Of a stretch of DNA of 64,000 nucleotides, positions 56,978-64,000 are shown one piece after another. Both the position numbers and the translations under genes were made by a program. The notes beneath the pieces were generated by a model, which searched no databases, was not told the origin of the DNA, and was given only the letters and a program-made list of their open reading frames with translations. The DNA is taken from positions 248,001 through 312,000 of the forward strand of contig CAWJKP010000005.1 in the NCBI GenBank assembly GCA_963843465.1. The letters are read 5' to 3'. Numbering within the stretch: position 1 is the stretch's first letter; every line of letters begins with the position of its first letter. Source of the DNA: CAWJKP01 sp963843465. Lineage in GTDB: Bacteria > Planctomycetota > Planctomycetia > Pirellulales > Thermoguttaceae.

Positions 56978-57232
56978 ATGCAGTGCCGTGTCGGTTGCGG
57001 GGCTTGTTGTATCGCGCTGTCGATCTCCTCGCCGATCCCCGGGATGCCCGGGGGCAAGCCGGCGGGAGTCCGCTGTGTTCAGCTTACGCCCGACAACCGC
57101 TGCCGGTTGTTCGGCCGGCCGGAACGTCCCCAGGTTTGCGTCAACTTGCGGCCCAGCGAGGAGATGTGCGGCCAATCGCGGGAAGAGGCGATGGTCTACC
57201 TCGAAATGCTCGAGCGGCTGACCGCCCCCTAG
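56978..57232 (+). CDS. YkgJ-family cysteine cluster protein
   Basis: An 84-residue protein with MQCRVGCGACCIALSISSPI, PAGVRCVQLTPDNRCRLFGR and RPQVCVNLRPSEEMCG, the cysteine spacing of the YkgJ (UPF0153) family, thought to bind zinc or an iron-sulfur centre. The function is unknown. The ATG at 56978 is directly followed by the first conserved Cys, as usual in this family. Confidence 0.85.
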   Translation: MQCRVGCGACCIALSISSPIPGMPGGKPAGVRCVQLTPDNRCRLFGRPERPQVCVNLRPSEEMCGQSREEAMVYLEMLERLTAP

Positions 57233-57237
57233 TGTAG

Positions 57238-57398
57238 CGGCGCAGGAGTAACGTTATACTGCAAGCGGCGGGAAACGCGCCGCTGCAAGTCCCGCCTTCA
57301 GGCGGACTTGCCGTAGATTTCCGGCTCAAGCCGGTACTACCAACTTGTGTCATCATGCAGGCGGGACGCCATGCAGGCGGGACGCCTGCACCACAAGG
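57238..57398. repeat. mixed palindromic repeats including rearranged P4
   Basis: GCGGCGGGAAACGCGCCGC, AAGTCCGCCT/AGGCGGACTT and CCGGCTCAAGCCGG hairpins lie in succession to about 57337, followed by a P4 copy (57357-57398) in which one arm is repeated directly (CATGCAGGCGGGACGC twice) instead of inverted. Confidence 0.78.
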
Positions 57399-57402
57399 GC
57401 TC

Positions 57403-58224
57403 ATGGGATCCAGACCCATCGTGGCTTATTGGAAAGACAAGGTCGTGCTGGTCACCGGCGGCTCCAGCGGCCTGGGCCGCGTGATCGCCGATGCTTTTGC
57501 CAAGGCCGGATGCCGGCTGATCGTCGCAGGTCTGGAGCCGGAAGCCGTCCGACAGGCGGCCGACGAGATCCGCGCGACCGGTTGCGATGCGCTGGGCATC
57601 GCGGCCGACATCACCCGGCAGGAGCAGGTCGAGTCGCTCTTTTCGCAGGCCCTGACGCATTTCGGCGGGCTGGACGTGCTGGTCAACAACGCCGGCCGGT
57701 CGATGCGCGGCAGGATCCTGGACACCACGCCCGAGCAGTTCCGCGATTTGATGGAGTTGAACCTCTTGGCCCTCGTTCGCTGCACGCGGGCGGCGGCGGC
57801 ACACCTGATCGCGCGGCGTGGACACGTGGTCAACATCGGCTCGCTGGCGGCCAAGTCGGCGGCCCGCTGGGTCGGCGCCTATCCGGCCACGAAGTTTGCC
57901 GTGGCCGCCTATTCGCAGCAGCTTCGCTTGGAATTGGGACCCGAGGGACTGCATGTGCTTTTGGTCTGTCCGGGACCCATCCAGCGTTGCGGCGCCCGGC
58001 TCTACCCCTTGGAGGGGATAGCAGACATTCCTGAGCGGGCACGTGAGCCTGGTGCGGGAGTGAAGGTCCGGGCTGTCTCGCCCGAAACGCTCGCCCGGAA
58101 GATCCTCCATGCCTGTGAGCGCCGACGGCCGGAGCTGGTCATCCCCGGCAAGGCCCGACTGCTTTTCACGCTCTCCCAGCTCTGGCCCAGCCTTGGCGAC
58201 TGGCTCGTGCTGCGGAGTACGTAA
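57403..58224 (+). CDS. short-chain dehydrogenase/reductase
   Basis: A 273-residue classical SDR with a Rossmann fold: VVLVTGGSSGLGRVIADAFA (TGxxxGxG), ADIT, LDVLVNNAGRSMRG (NNAG), and catalytic Ser in VVNIGSLAAKSAARWVGA with YPATK. The C-terminal extension ending LWPSLGDWLVLRS is hydrophobic. NAD(P)H-linked oxidation or reduction is expected; the substrate is unknown. The ATG at 57403 is preferred because upstream codons are in the P4 repeat. Confidence 0.92.
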   Translation: MGSRPIVAYWKDKVVLVTGGSSGLGRVIADAFAKAGCRLIVAGLEPEAVRQAADEIRATGCDALGIAADITRQEQVESLFSQALTHFGGLDVLVNNAGRSMRGRILDTTPEQFRDLMELNLLALVRCTRAAAAHLIARRGHVVNIGSLAAKSAARWVGAYPATKFAVAAYSQQLRLELGPEGLHVLLVCPGPIQRCGARLYPLEGIADIPERAREPGAGVKVRAVSPETLARKILHACERRRPELVIPGKARLLFTLSQLWPSLGDWLVLRST

Positions 58225-58412
58225 GCCGATCTTGCGTCCGGCGGGGTGACGGACTACACTCGCGGCGCTTTTCGCCTTTTCCGAACGCTCTTTTCTTGTT
58301 CTTTGGATCTTCTCCCCCACTTGTGGGCTATTTTCTCTTGCATTGGAAGCCAGGGCTTTTAGAATAGATCTAAGGGTCCCAGCTTCCCTCATCCTTAATC
58401 CGAGGGCGAGCG

Positions 58413-58760
58413 ATGAAAGCGGTGTTGCTGGGTGCCCTGGTGATTGCAGGTCTGGTGCTCGTGGCCGCAGGCGCTTCGCCGGGCGGCAACGAGGAAGCGT
58501 ATCCGCGGGCGGGGGTCGCTTTGCCCGTCCAAGCCGGCGGCGAGTTGATCGCCGTCTCGACGGTGGTTGGCGACAAGTACCAGCAGCTCACGGTGATCGA
58601 CCCCAAGCAGCAGGTGCTGAGCGTCTACCACGTGCAGCTTGGGACGGGCAACGTGCAGCTTCGCTGCGTGCGGAACCTCCGCTGGGACCTGCGGATGACG
58701 GAGTTCAACGGTGACAGCCCTCTGCCGCGAGAGGTTCAATCGCTGGTTGAGCCGAGATAA
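58413..58760 (+). CDS. secreted small conserved hypothetical protein
   Basis: A 115-residue protein with a signal peptide (MKAVLLGALVIAGLVLVAAG) and a mature beta-rich domain: GGELIAVSTVVGDKYQQLTVIDPKQQVLSVYHVQL and LRWDLRMTEFNGDSPLPREVQSL. No named family; this looks like a conserved planctomycete protein. It precedes the HTH-membrane protein by 26 bases on the same strand, so the two may be co-transcribed. Confidence 0.78.
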   Translation: MKAVLLGALVIAGLVLVAAGASPGGNEEAYPRAGVALPVQAGGELIAVSTVVGDKYQQLTVIDPKQQVLSVYHVQLGTGNVQLRCVRNLRWDLRMTEFNGDSPLPREVQSLVEPR

Positions 58761-58786
58761 GAACCCACGGGACCCGGGAGGTCCAG

Positions 58787-60043
58787 ATGACTCAGAAATA
58801 TTACACGGTCGACGAGGCAGCCAAGCTGCTGGGAGTCACGCCTGCGGAAGTCAACCGTCTGCGCGAGCACCGCGAGTTGTTCGGCGTGAACACCGGCGTT
58901 TCCTGGAAGTTCAAGGCGGAGGAGGTGGAGAAGCTCGTCCGCGATCGCCGATCGGGCAAGAATGCGGACGACGAGGGATCCGGTGACGAGGACGTGCTCT
59001 TGAGCGAGGCGGAGCTGGGCGAATCCGATCCGTCCAAGTCGGGCACGGTAATCGGCTCCGGCAAGGGGCTCAAGCCCAGCGAGAGCGACATCCAGTTTGC
59101 CGGCAGCGACGTCAACCTCGACGGCAGCGGCCTGAACTTCGCCGACGGCAAGGCCGGTAAGCCGAGGGCTGCTGAGCCCAAGGGCGGCGGCGTCCCGTCC
59201 AAGGGCCGGGCTGACGAGATCGACCTGACGCTCGACGAGGACCTCTCGCTGGAGGACGACCGGGGCTCGGCGGGCGACAAGGTCGCGCCGGGCAACGAGG
59301 CCCAGGCCCCCTCCGGCGGCTCCGCGGTCGATCTGGGCGCCAAGGACGACGACACGGTGCTGGGCGGCAGCGGTAGCGGCAGCGACATCACCATCGGCGG
59401 CGACAGCGGCATCTCGCTGGTCGATCCGGCCGACAGCGGCCTGTCGCTGGAAGACCCGTTGGACCTGGTCGCCGGCGGCGACGAGTCGCTCGAGCTGGGC
59501 GAAGACGACATGCTCAGCATGGGCGAGGGCGCCGACACCGAGTCGCCCACGCAGATGAAGACCGACGACGACTTCCTGCTGACCCCGATGGAGGAAGAGG
59601 GCGGCGAGGCCGACTCGGAGAGCGGCTCGCAGGTCATCGCCCTGGACACCGGCGGCCCGGTCAACGACACCGAGGCCACGATGGTCGCCAGCTCGCCGTC
59701 GGCGGCGGGCATGGCCGCGATGTTGGACGAAGAAGCCAGCCCGGCGGCAGGCATGGGCTTCACGCCCACCCAGCCCTTGTCGCTGGCCGTGCCGGGCGGG
59801 GCGGCCCCCTTGGGAGCCCCCCCCGCGATGGCGGCCGATCAGGCCGCCCTGGCCGCCAGCATGGCCCTGCCCGAGGCCCCCTATACGATCTGGAACATCC
59901 TGGGGCTGTCGGCCTGCGTGATCCTCCTGGTGTTCGGTGGAATGATGGCCTACGACGTGATGCGGAACATGTGGAGCTGGGACGGTCCGCTGAACATCAA
60001 TAGCTCCTTAATGGACACGGTCCTCGGTTGGTTCGAAGGTTAA
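58787..60043 (+). CDS. membrane-anchored protein with N-terminal excisionase/MerR-like HTH
   Basis: A 418-residue protein in three parts. Residues 1-55 form a helix-turn-helix of the excisionase/MerR type (YYTVDEAAKLLGVTPAEVNR, GVSWKFKAEEVEKLVRDRRS). Residues about 56-355 are very acidic and Gly/Ser/Asp-rich, with recurring GDSGISLVDPADSGLSLEDP-like units, likely disordered. Residues about 368-392 are a single TM segment (IWNILGLSACVILLVFGGMM). The DNA-binding-like head would be cytoplasmic. The function is unknown; such proteins appear typical of planctomycetes. Confidence 0.82.
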   Translation: MTQKYYTVDEAAKLLGVTPAEVNRLREHRELFGVNTGVSWKFKAEEVEKLVRDRRSGKNADDEGSGDEDVLLSEAELGESDPSKSGTVIGSGKGLKPSESDIQFAGSDVNLDGSGLNFADGKAGKPRAAEPKGGGVPSKGRADEIDLTLDEDLSLEDDRGSAGDKVAPGNEAQAPSGGSAVDLGAKDDDTVLGGSGSGSDITIGGDSGISLVDPADSGLSLEDPLDLVAGGDESLELGEDDMLSMGEGADTESPTQMKTDDDFLLTPMEEEGGEADSESGSQVIALDTGGPVNDTEATMVASSPSAAGMAAMLDEEASPAAGMGFTPTQPLSLAVPGGAAPLGAPPAMAADQAALAASMALPEAPYTIWNILGLSACVILLVFGGMMAYDVMRNMWSWDGPLNINSSLMDTVLGWFEG

Positions 60044-60124
60044 ATCGCCAGGCCGGCTGCACGGATGAGAGGCCGGCCGCGGCCGGCCCGATGGGCCTGG
60101 CGGAGATTCGAAAGGAGTCGAATC

Positions 60125-60949
60125 ATGGTGCCTCTGCGAGCCTGGTGGGTAATGTTCTTCGTGCCGGTTGCCTTGGGCCCTTTTGCCGGCTGCACGGTGC
60201 TCTCGGTAGGCGATTACCAGGCCCTGAAAAGTCAGAACCAGGCCCTGGCCGAACGCAATCGGGCGCAGGCCGCGCAACTGGAGAACCTCCAGGTCCACAC
60301 CCGCAACACGGAAGACCAGTTGATCCGCGCCGAGCAGGACCTGGCCCTGGCCGACGAGCAGCGGGGGCTGGATCGTCAGCAGTTGGCCAACTACCAGGCC
60401 GAGCGGGACCGGCTGCACGAGCAGTTCCAGAGCCTCATGGACCATCGCTCCAAGGTGCCGCCGAGCGTGGGCGGGCGGTTGGCGGAGATCTCCGCGAAGT
60501 ATCCCAGCCTGCGCTTCGATCCCAAGACCGGGATCAGCAAGCTCGATACGGACATCCTCTTCAACGTCGGCACGGCGGACCTCAAGCCGGGCGCCGAGCA
60601 GGTGCTGGGCGAGCTGGCCGGGGTGCTCAAGTCCAACGAGGCCCGCGACCTGAAGATCATGGTCGTGGGCCACACCGACGACCAGCCTGTCGGCCGCAAG
60701 CCGGCCCGCGACAAGTTCCACGACAACTTCCAGCTCAGCACGGACCGCGCGTTGGCGGTCTCGTCGATGCTCAACAAGTTCGGCGTCGCCGATTCGCGGA
60801 TGGGCGTGGCCGGCTTCGGCTCCTCGCAGCCGGTGGCCCCCAACGTCACCGCCAAGGACCGCCAGAAAAACCGCCGCGTGGAGCTCTTCGTGCTGGCCCC
60901 CGAGGTGCCGGTCGTCGGCTGGACGGACTCCATCCCCAGCGTCTATTAG
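60125..60949 (+). CDS. OmpA-family lipoprotein
   Basis: A 274-residue protein with a lipoprotein-type signal (PVALGPFAGC, Cys23), a coiled coil (about 30-115: YQALKSQNQALAERNRAQAA ... AERDRLHEQFQSL), and a C-terminal OmpA/MotB domain (about 135-262) with FDPKTGISKLDTDILFNVGT, VGHTDDQPV and KNRRVELFVLAP, whose Asp and Arg bind the diaminopimelate of peptidoglycan. It may link the outer membrane to the cell wall. It is 81 bases after the HTH gene on the same strand and is followed by a terminator-like hairpin. Confidence 0.92.
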   Translation: MVPLRAWWVMFFVPVALGPFAGCTVLSVGDYQALKSQNQALAERNRAQAAQLENLQVHTRNTEDQLIRAEQDLALADEQRGLDRQQLANYQAERDRLHEQFQSLMDHRSKVPPSVGGRLAEISAKYPSLRFDPKTGISKLDTDILFNVGTADLKPGAEQVLGELAGVLKSNEARDLKIMVVGHTDDQPVGRKPARDKFHDNFQLSTDRALAVSSMLNKFGVADSRMGVAGFGSSQPVAPNVTAKDRQKNRRVELFVLAPEVPVVGWTDSIPSVY

Positions 60950-60972
60950 TCCTATAGACCAGGCGAAGTTTT

Positions 60973-61106
60973 GGAGTGCGGCGACTTGTCGCCGCTTTTT
61001 TCAGCGGCCGGAAGGGGCTAGAGATATATTTCAGGTGAGCTGCCGCGCAGACTTTCGGCGGCAAGTATCCTGGAAAAGCGGCGACAAGTCGCCGCACTCC
61101 AAGTTG
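60973..61106. repeat. palindromic repeat GGAGTGCGGCGACTTG
   Basis: The outer arms GGAGTGCGGCGACTTGTCGC (60973) and its complement ending at 61102 enclose CGGCGG and GCGGCC units. The left arm doubles as the terminator-like hairpin, and the right arm ends seven bases before the next ATG. Confidence 0.83.
60978..61001 (+). terminator. intrinsic terminator-like hairpin after the OmpA-like gene
   Basis: GCGGCGAC-TT-GTCGCCGC, a perfect 8-bp stem, is followed at once by six T residues (60996-61001), 28 bases after the stop codon. Confidence 0.65.
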
Positions 61107-61108
61107 CC

Positions 61109-61831
61109 ATGAAACTTCCGAACCGACTGCGGATCGCGCTGGCGGCGGGACTGCTGGCGATCATCGTTGCGGGCCTAGTCCTGCTGCCGGTGCAACAGTA
61201 CTTGAAGGCGTTCTTGGAATGGATCGGCCGCCTAGGCCCGTGGGCGCCCCCGTTCCTTGTTGCCTTGGAAGCGGTCGTTTGCCTGCTCTATCTGCCCAGC
61301 TCGGCGGTGACCTTGTTGGCCGGCTACCGATGCGGGATCGTCCTCGGGACCGTGGTGGCTTCTCTCGGGGCGACCCTGGGGGCCACCGCCGCTTTTCTCC
61401 TCAGTCGCCTGCTGCTGCGGGGGTGGATTGAACGCCGCTTGGCAGGCCACCCCGCGATCAGCGCCATCGACCGCGCGATTGGCAGCCAAGGGTTCAGGGT
61501 CGTGTTGCTGCTGCGGCTCTGCTCGCTGTTGCCCTACGACTTGATGAGCTACGCGCTGGGTCTGACCAAGGTTTCGCTTGGTCGCTATCTCTTGGGGACC
61601 TGGCTCGGCAGACTTCCCGAGATCGTGCTCTGGGCGTATATTGGCTCAACGGCCAAGGACCTGTCCGACGTGTTTGCCGGCAAGGTCCACGCGGGAATCG
61701 GCGGCCGGATCCTCGTGGGCCTGGGGATTGCGGCCATGATCGCGGCGATGTTCGTTGTCTCGCAGATTGCCAGGAAGGCCCTGCGCGATGCGCTCGACCA
61801 ACACGATGCGGGTCCCAGCGGTGTGCCATGA
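61109..61831 (+). CDS. VTT/DedA-like (TVP38/TMEM64) membrane protein
   Basis: A 240-residue inner-membrane protein with about six hydrophobic segments. The VTT domain core is seen as LYLPSSAVTLLAGYRCGIVLGTVVASLGATLGATAAFLLSR and VVLLLRLCSLLPYDLMSYALGLTKVSLGRYLLGTWLGRLPE, including the two re-entrant-type segments. Members of this superfamily move or scramble phospholipids. It lies upstream of cardiolipin synthase, so a shared role in membrane lipid handling is possible. Confidence 0.88.
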   Translation: MKLPNRLRIALAAGLLAIIVAGLVLLPVQQYLKAFLEWIGRLGPWAPPFLVALEAVVCLLYLPSSAVTLLAGYRCGIVLGTVVASLGATLGATAAFLLSRLLLRGWIERRLAGHPAISAIDRAIGSQGFRVVLLLRLCSLLPYDLMSYALGLTKVSLGRYLLGTWLGRLPEIVLWAYIGSTAKDLSDVFAGKVHAGIGGRILVGLGIAAMIAAMFVVSQIARKALRDALDQHDAGPSGVP

Positions 61832-61841
61832 ATTGGGATTT

Positions 61842-62136
61842 GGGCCTAAATGGTTGTCCACTTGACTCAAGCTCGTCGCGTAGCGACGTTATGATGGTAG
61901 CCGCGGGTTTTAACCCGCGGATCGGATCCCGTGATATTGCCCCCCGTCGCGTAGCGACGGTTGAAAACAGGCCGCGTGCCATCGGGCAACCCGGCTATTT
62001 CAATCGTCGCTACGCGACGAACGGGAGGTGGGGGGTCATACGTTCCGTGGGTTAAAACCCACGGCTACCGTCGCATCGTCGCTACGCGACGTGGACTTAG
62101 CGATCACTCTGGTCAACCGGATAACCGTTTAGGCCC
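61842..62136. mobile_element. P7 element, copy 3 (MITE-like), abutting cls
   Basis: About 295 bp. Terminal inverted repeats GGGCCTAAATGGTTGTCC (61842) and the complement of its right end GGGCCTAAACGGTTATCC (to 62136). Internal hairpins CGTCGCGTAGCGACG and CCGTGGGTTAAAACCCACGG. It is nearly the reverse complement of copy 1. Its last base is directly followed by the ATG of the cardiolipin synthase gene. Confidence 0.85.
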
Positions 62137-63519
62137 ATGACCTGGTTCCTCACCCACCTTGCCGCGGTCGTCGGCTCCTTGCTGAGCATTCTGGCGATCG
62201 CCCAGATGCTCAGGCAGCGGCGCTCTCCCAGCAGCACCGCGGCCTGGCTGTTGGCGATCGTCGCGGCGCCCTACATCGGCGTGCCCTTGTTCCTCATGTT
62301 CGGCGGTCGCAAGCTGCATCTTCGGGCCGAGGCCAAGGAGGACCTGGACCTGGCCGCACACCAGGCGATCCCGCTGGAAAAGGCCGACTACGTCGACCGC
62401 ACGCTCCGCTCCTACGGCATCCCCGGCGCGACCGCCGGAAACCGCATGACGCTCTGCCCGACCGGGGTCGAAGGACTGCGCGCCTTGCTGCAACTGGTGG
62501 ACGAAGCCCAGCGGTCGATCCACGTGGAGACGTTCATCTTCGGCCGCGACGAGGTCGGCCGGGAGGTCTTGCGCCGCCTGGCCGAACGGGCCGCGGAAGG
62601 ATTGGAGGTCCGCCTGCTGGTGGACGGCGTCGGGTCGCTCTGGACCCCGCGAAACTTCTACGCGCCCTTGATCCAGGCCGGCGGCAAGCTGGCGGTCTTC
62701 AATCCGGCGATCCACATCCCCTTTATCCGGCGGACCAATCTGCGAAACCACCGCAAGATCGCCGCCGCCGACGGCCGGCGAGCGCTGGCCGGAGGCATGA
62801 ACATCACGGCCGACGATATGTCCCTGGCGGCCAAGCCGGCAGCGTGGCAGGACCTGTCGTTCGTGGTCGAAGGACCGGCCGCCTGGCACTTCGACCAGGT
62901 CTTCCGCTCCGACTGGCGGTTTGCCAAGGGGGAGGACCTCCCGGTCCCCAGGGACGTTCCCCTTGCCGGCCTCCAGCCTCACGAGGCCGTGTTGCAGGTG
63001 GTTCCCTCCGGGCCGGACGTGGCCAACGACCCGTTGTTGGATACGATCCTGATGTCGATCTTCTCGGCCAAGGAGCGGGTCTGGATCGTCACGCCCTACT
63101 TCGTTCCCGACGATACGGTCGAGCAGGCGTTGCTGGTGGCCTGTCACCGCGGCGTTGACGTGAGCATCCTCGTGCCCGCGCGGTCCAATCATGCCTTGGC
63201 CGACATCGCCCGGGGCAGCTTCTTACGCCACATTCAAGAGGCGGGCGGGACCATCTGGCAGTACGCGCCCGCCATGCTCCATGCCAAGCTGGTGATCGTC
63301 GACCACGACCTGGCGATGGTGGGCTCCGCCAACATCGACATGCGGAGCCTGCTGCTGAACTTCGAGATCATGCAGTTTGTTTACAGCCAGGCCGAGATCG
63401 CCGCCTGCGAGCAATGGGCGCTTCGATTGGTGCAGCAGTCGAAGGCCGGCATGTCCGCGGCGGGCGTCGTCCGCGAGCTGGTCGAAGGCCTCACGCGGCT
63501 GGTCGAGCCGCTGCTGTGA
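62137..63519 (+). CDS. cls: cardiolipin synthase (phospholipase D superfamily)
   Basis: It joins two phosphatidylglycerol molecules (or PG and another lipid) to cardiolipin at the inner membrane. The 460-residue protein has two N-terminal membrane segments (FLTHLAAVVGSLLSILAIAQ, AAWLLAIVAAPYIGVPLFLM) and two intact HKD motifs: LRNHRKIAAADGRRALAGGMN and MLHAKLVIVDHDLAMVGSAN. The start ATG immediately follows a P7 element, so the native leader has been replaced by repeat DNA; no clear ribosome site is visible in the element end. Confidence 0.93.
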   Translation: MTWFLTHLAAVVGSLLSILAIAQMLRQRRSPSSTAAWLLAIVAAPYIGVPLFLMFGGRKLHLRAEAKEDLDLAAHQAIPLEKADYVDRTLRSYGIPGATAGNRMTLCPTGVEGLRALLQLVDEAQRSIHVETFIFGRDEVGREVLRRLAERAAEGLEVRLLVDGVGSLWTPRNFYAPLIQAGGKLAVFNPAIHIPFIRRTNLRNHRKIAAADGRRALAGGMNITADDMSLAAKPAAWQDLSFVVEGPAAWHFDQVFRSDWRFAKGEDLPVPRDVPLAGLQPHEAVLQVVPSGPDVANDPLLDTILMSIFSAKERVWIVTPYFVPDDTVEQALLVACHRGVDVSILVPARSNHALADIARGSFLRHIQEAGGTIWQYAPAMLHAKLVIVDHDLAMVGSANIDMRSLLLNFEIMQFVYSQAEIAACEQWALRLVQQSKAGMSAAGVVRELVEGLTRLVEPLL

Positions 63520-63599
63520 CGGGCGGGCGGCAGTGGCGAAGGAGCCTCCAAGCGGCGCGAACCTAATGATTGGCCAAAGGAAAAGTCGGGGGGAGTTCC

Positions 63600-63656
63600 G
63601 TAGGACGGATTGCTAATCCGTCCTCGATTTCTGGACGGATTGGCAATCCGTCCTAC
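63600..63656. repeat. palindromic repeat, family P1
   Basis: GTAGGACGGATTGCTAATCC and its complement ending 63656; intergenic copy of the unit found inside nadE. Confidence 0.9.
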
Positions 63657-63731
63657 GCGGCAGTTTTGCTGGACTTCTCTCCGGCGGCGCATAAGATACA
63701 CGTATTCCAATCGCGCCCACGGAATCGCCGA

Positions 63732-64000
63732 ATGAAACTCAGACGCGTGAACCCGAATGGGGCGGTGCGACTGCTGGCCGCCTTTTTCATTCTTGCGATA
63801 TGCGATGGCACGTCTGTCACCGGTCCGCTTGCCGAGACGGCCCCGCCCAATCGCTTGCCGGAGAACATGGTTACCGCCTGGAAGAAGGCCGGGGCTTCTG
63901 CCGGCTGGATGCGAACTCGCGGCTTCCCTGGAAACGAGCCCTCCTGGGGCTTGTTTCATGAGGAAAAAGCAGGCTCGCCCGGCGACCTGCCGGCGTTTCG
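63732..64000 (+). CDS. secreted protein, N-terminal part (runs off the window)
   Basis: The ATG at 63732 opens a frame that is still open at the right edge (89 residues). It has a signal peptide (LRRVNPNGAVRLLAAFFILAIC) and then NRLPENMVTAWKKAGASAGWM, GNEPSWGLFHEEKAGSPGDLPAF. From memory this opening resembles planctomycete secreted leucine-rich-repeat proteins, which carry GxPGDLPAFxFP before the repeats; the LRR part would lie outside, so this is tentative. Confidence 0.6.
   Translation, partial: MKLRRVNPNGAVRLLAAFFILAICDGTSVTGPLAETAPPNRLPENMVTAWKKAGASAGWMRTRGFPGNEPSWGLFHEEKAGSPGDLPAF

Overview
The window is about 64 kb of GC-rich DNA from a planctomycete, most likely of the Pirellulales type. 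This is inferred from protein style: planctomycete-type membrane proteins with an N-terminal FQYSLGTFLIA-like start, a DUF1570 peptidase-like protein, a VIT/vWA secreted protein, the gene run rpmE-prfA-prmC-murA, Gram-negative envelope genes (kdsA, an OmpA-like lipoprotein), and very many palindromic intergenic repeats. No rRNA or tRNA gene and no CRISPR array was seen.

Layout: 1-2.9 kb, end of an alpha-glucan phosphorylase, thioesterase, flavodoxin-like oxidoreductase, FHA protein. 3.5-8.8 kb, an NAD salvage cluster (pncB, nadE, a Nudix/winged-helix NrtR-like regulator, pncA) with a candidate promoter and operator. 8.9-15.5 kb, STAS protein, aldo/keto reductase, secreted VIT/vWA protein, ACT protein, fatty-acid desaturase, lipoprotein. 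15.7-16.8 kb, three small genes of lower GC. 16.8-25 kb, cytosolic histidine kinase, receiver-only response regulator, SIS isomerase, nadD, priA, and a membrane histidine kinase with a CXXCH haem site. 25.4-29.9 kb, divergent rnhA/recG around a homopurine hairpin, an isochorismatase-like protein without catalytic residues, and csrA with a small upstream gene. 30-46 kb, lipid kinase, kdsA, lipoprotein, rpmE-prfA-prmC-murA, trpB/trpA, DUF1570 protein. 46.4-51 kb is an accessory region: toxin-antitoxin relic, fused restriction-methylation protein, nucleotidyltransferase, and a duplicated glnD 3' end. 51-64 kb, glnD, an AsmA-like protein, aroC, SDR, membrane-anchored HTH protein, OmpA lipoprotein, VTT membrane protein, cardiolipin synthase, and the start of a secreted protein.

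Two themes run through the whole window. First, at least a dozen families of palindromic repeats fill the gaps. They nest in one another, supply TAG stop codons to several genes, extend protein C-termini, and in nadE and in a lipoprotein signal peptide they lie in frame inside the coding sequence. One family (about 295 bp, three copies) has terminal inverted repeats and looks like a non-autonomous mobile element. Second, nine genes, several of them normally essential (priA, murA, prmC, nadD), carry single-base frameshifts whose correction restores the family sequence. This pattern fits sequence errors better than gene decay, so these genes are annotated as whole genes with the shift positions given.
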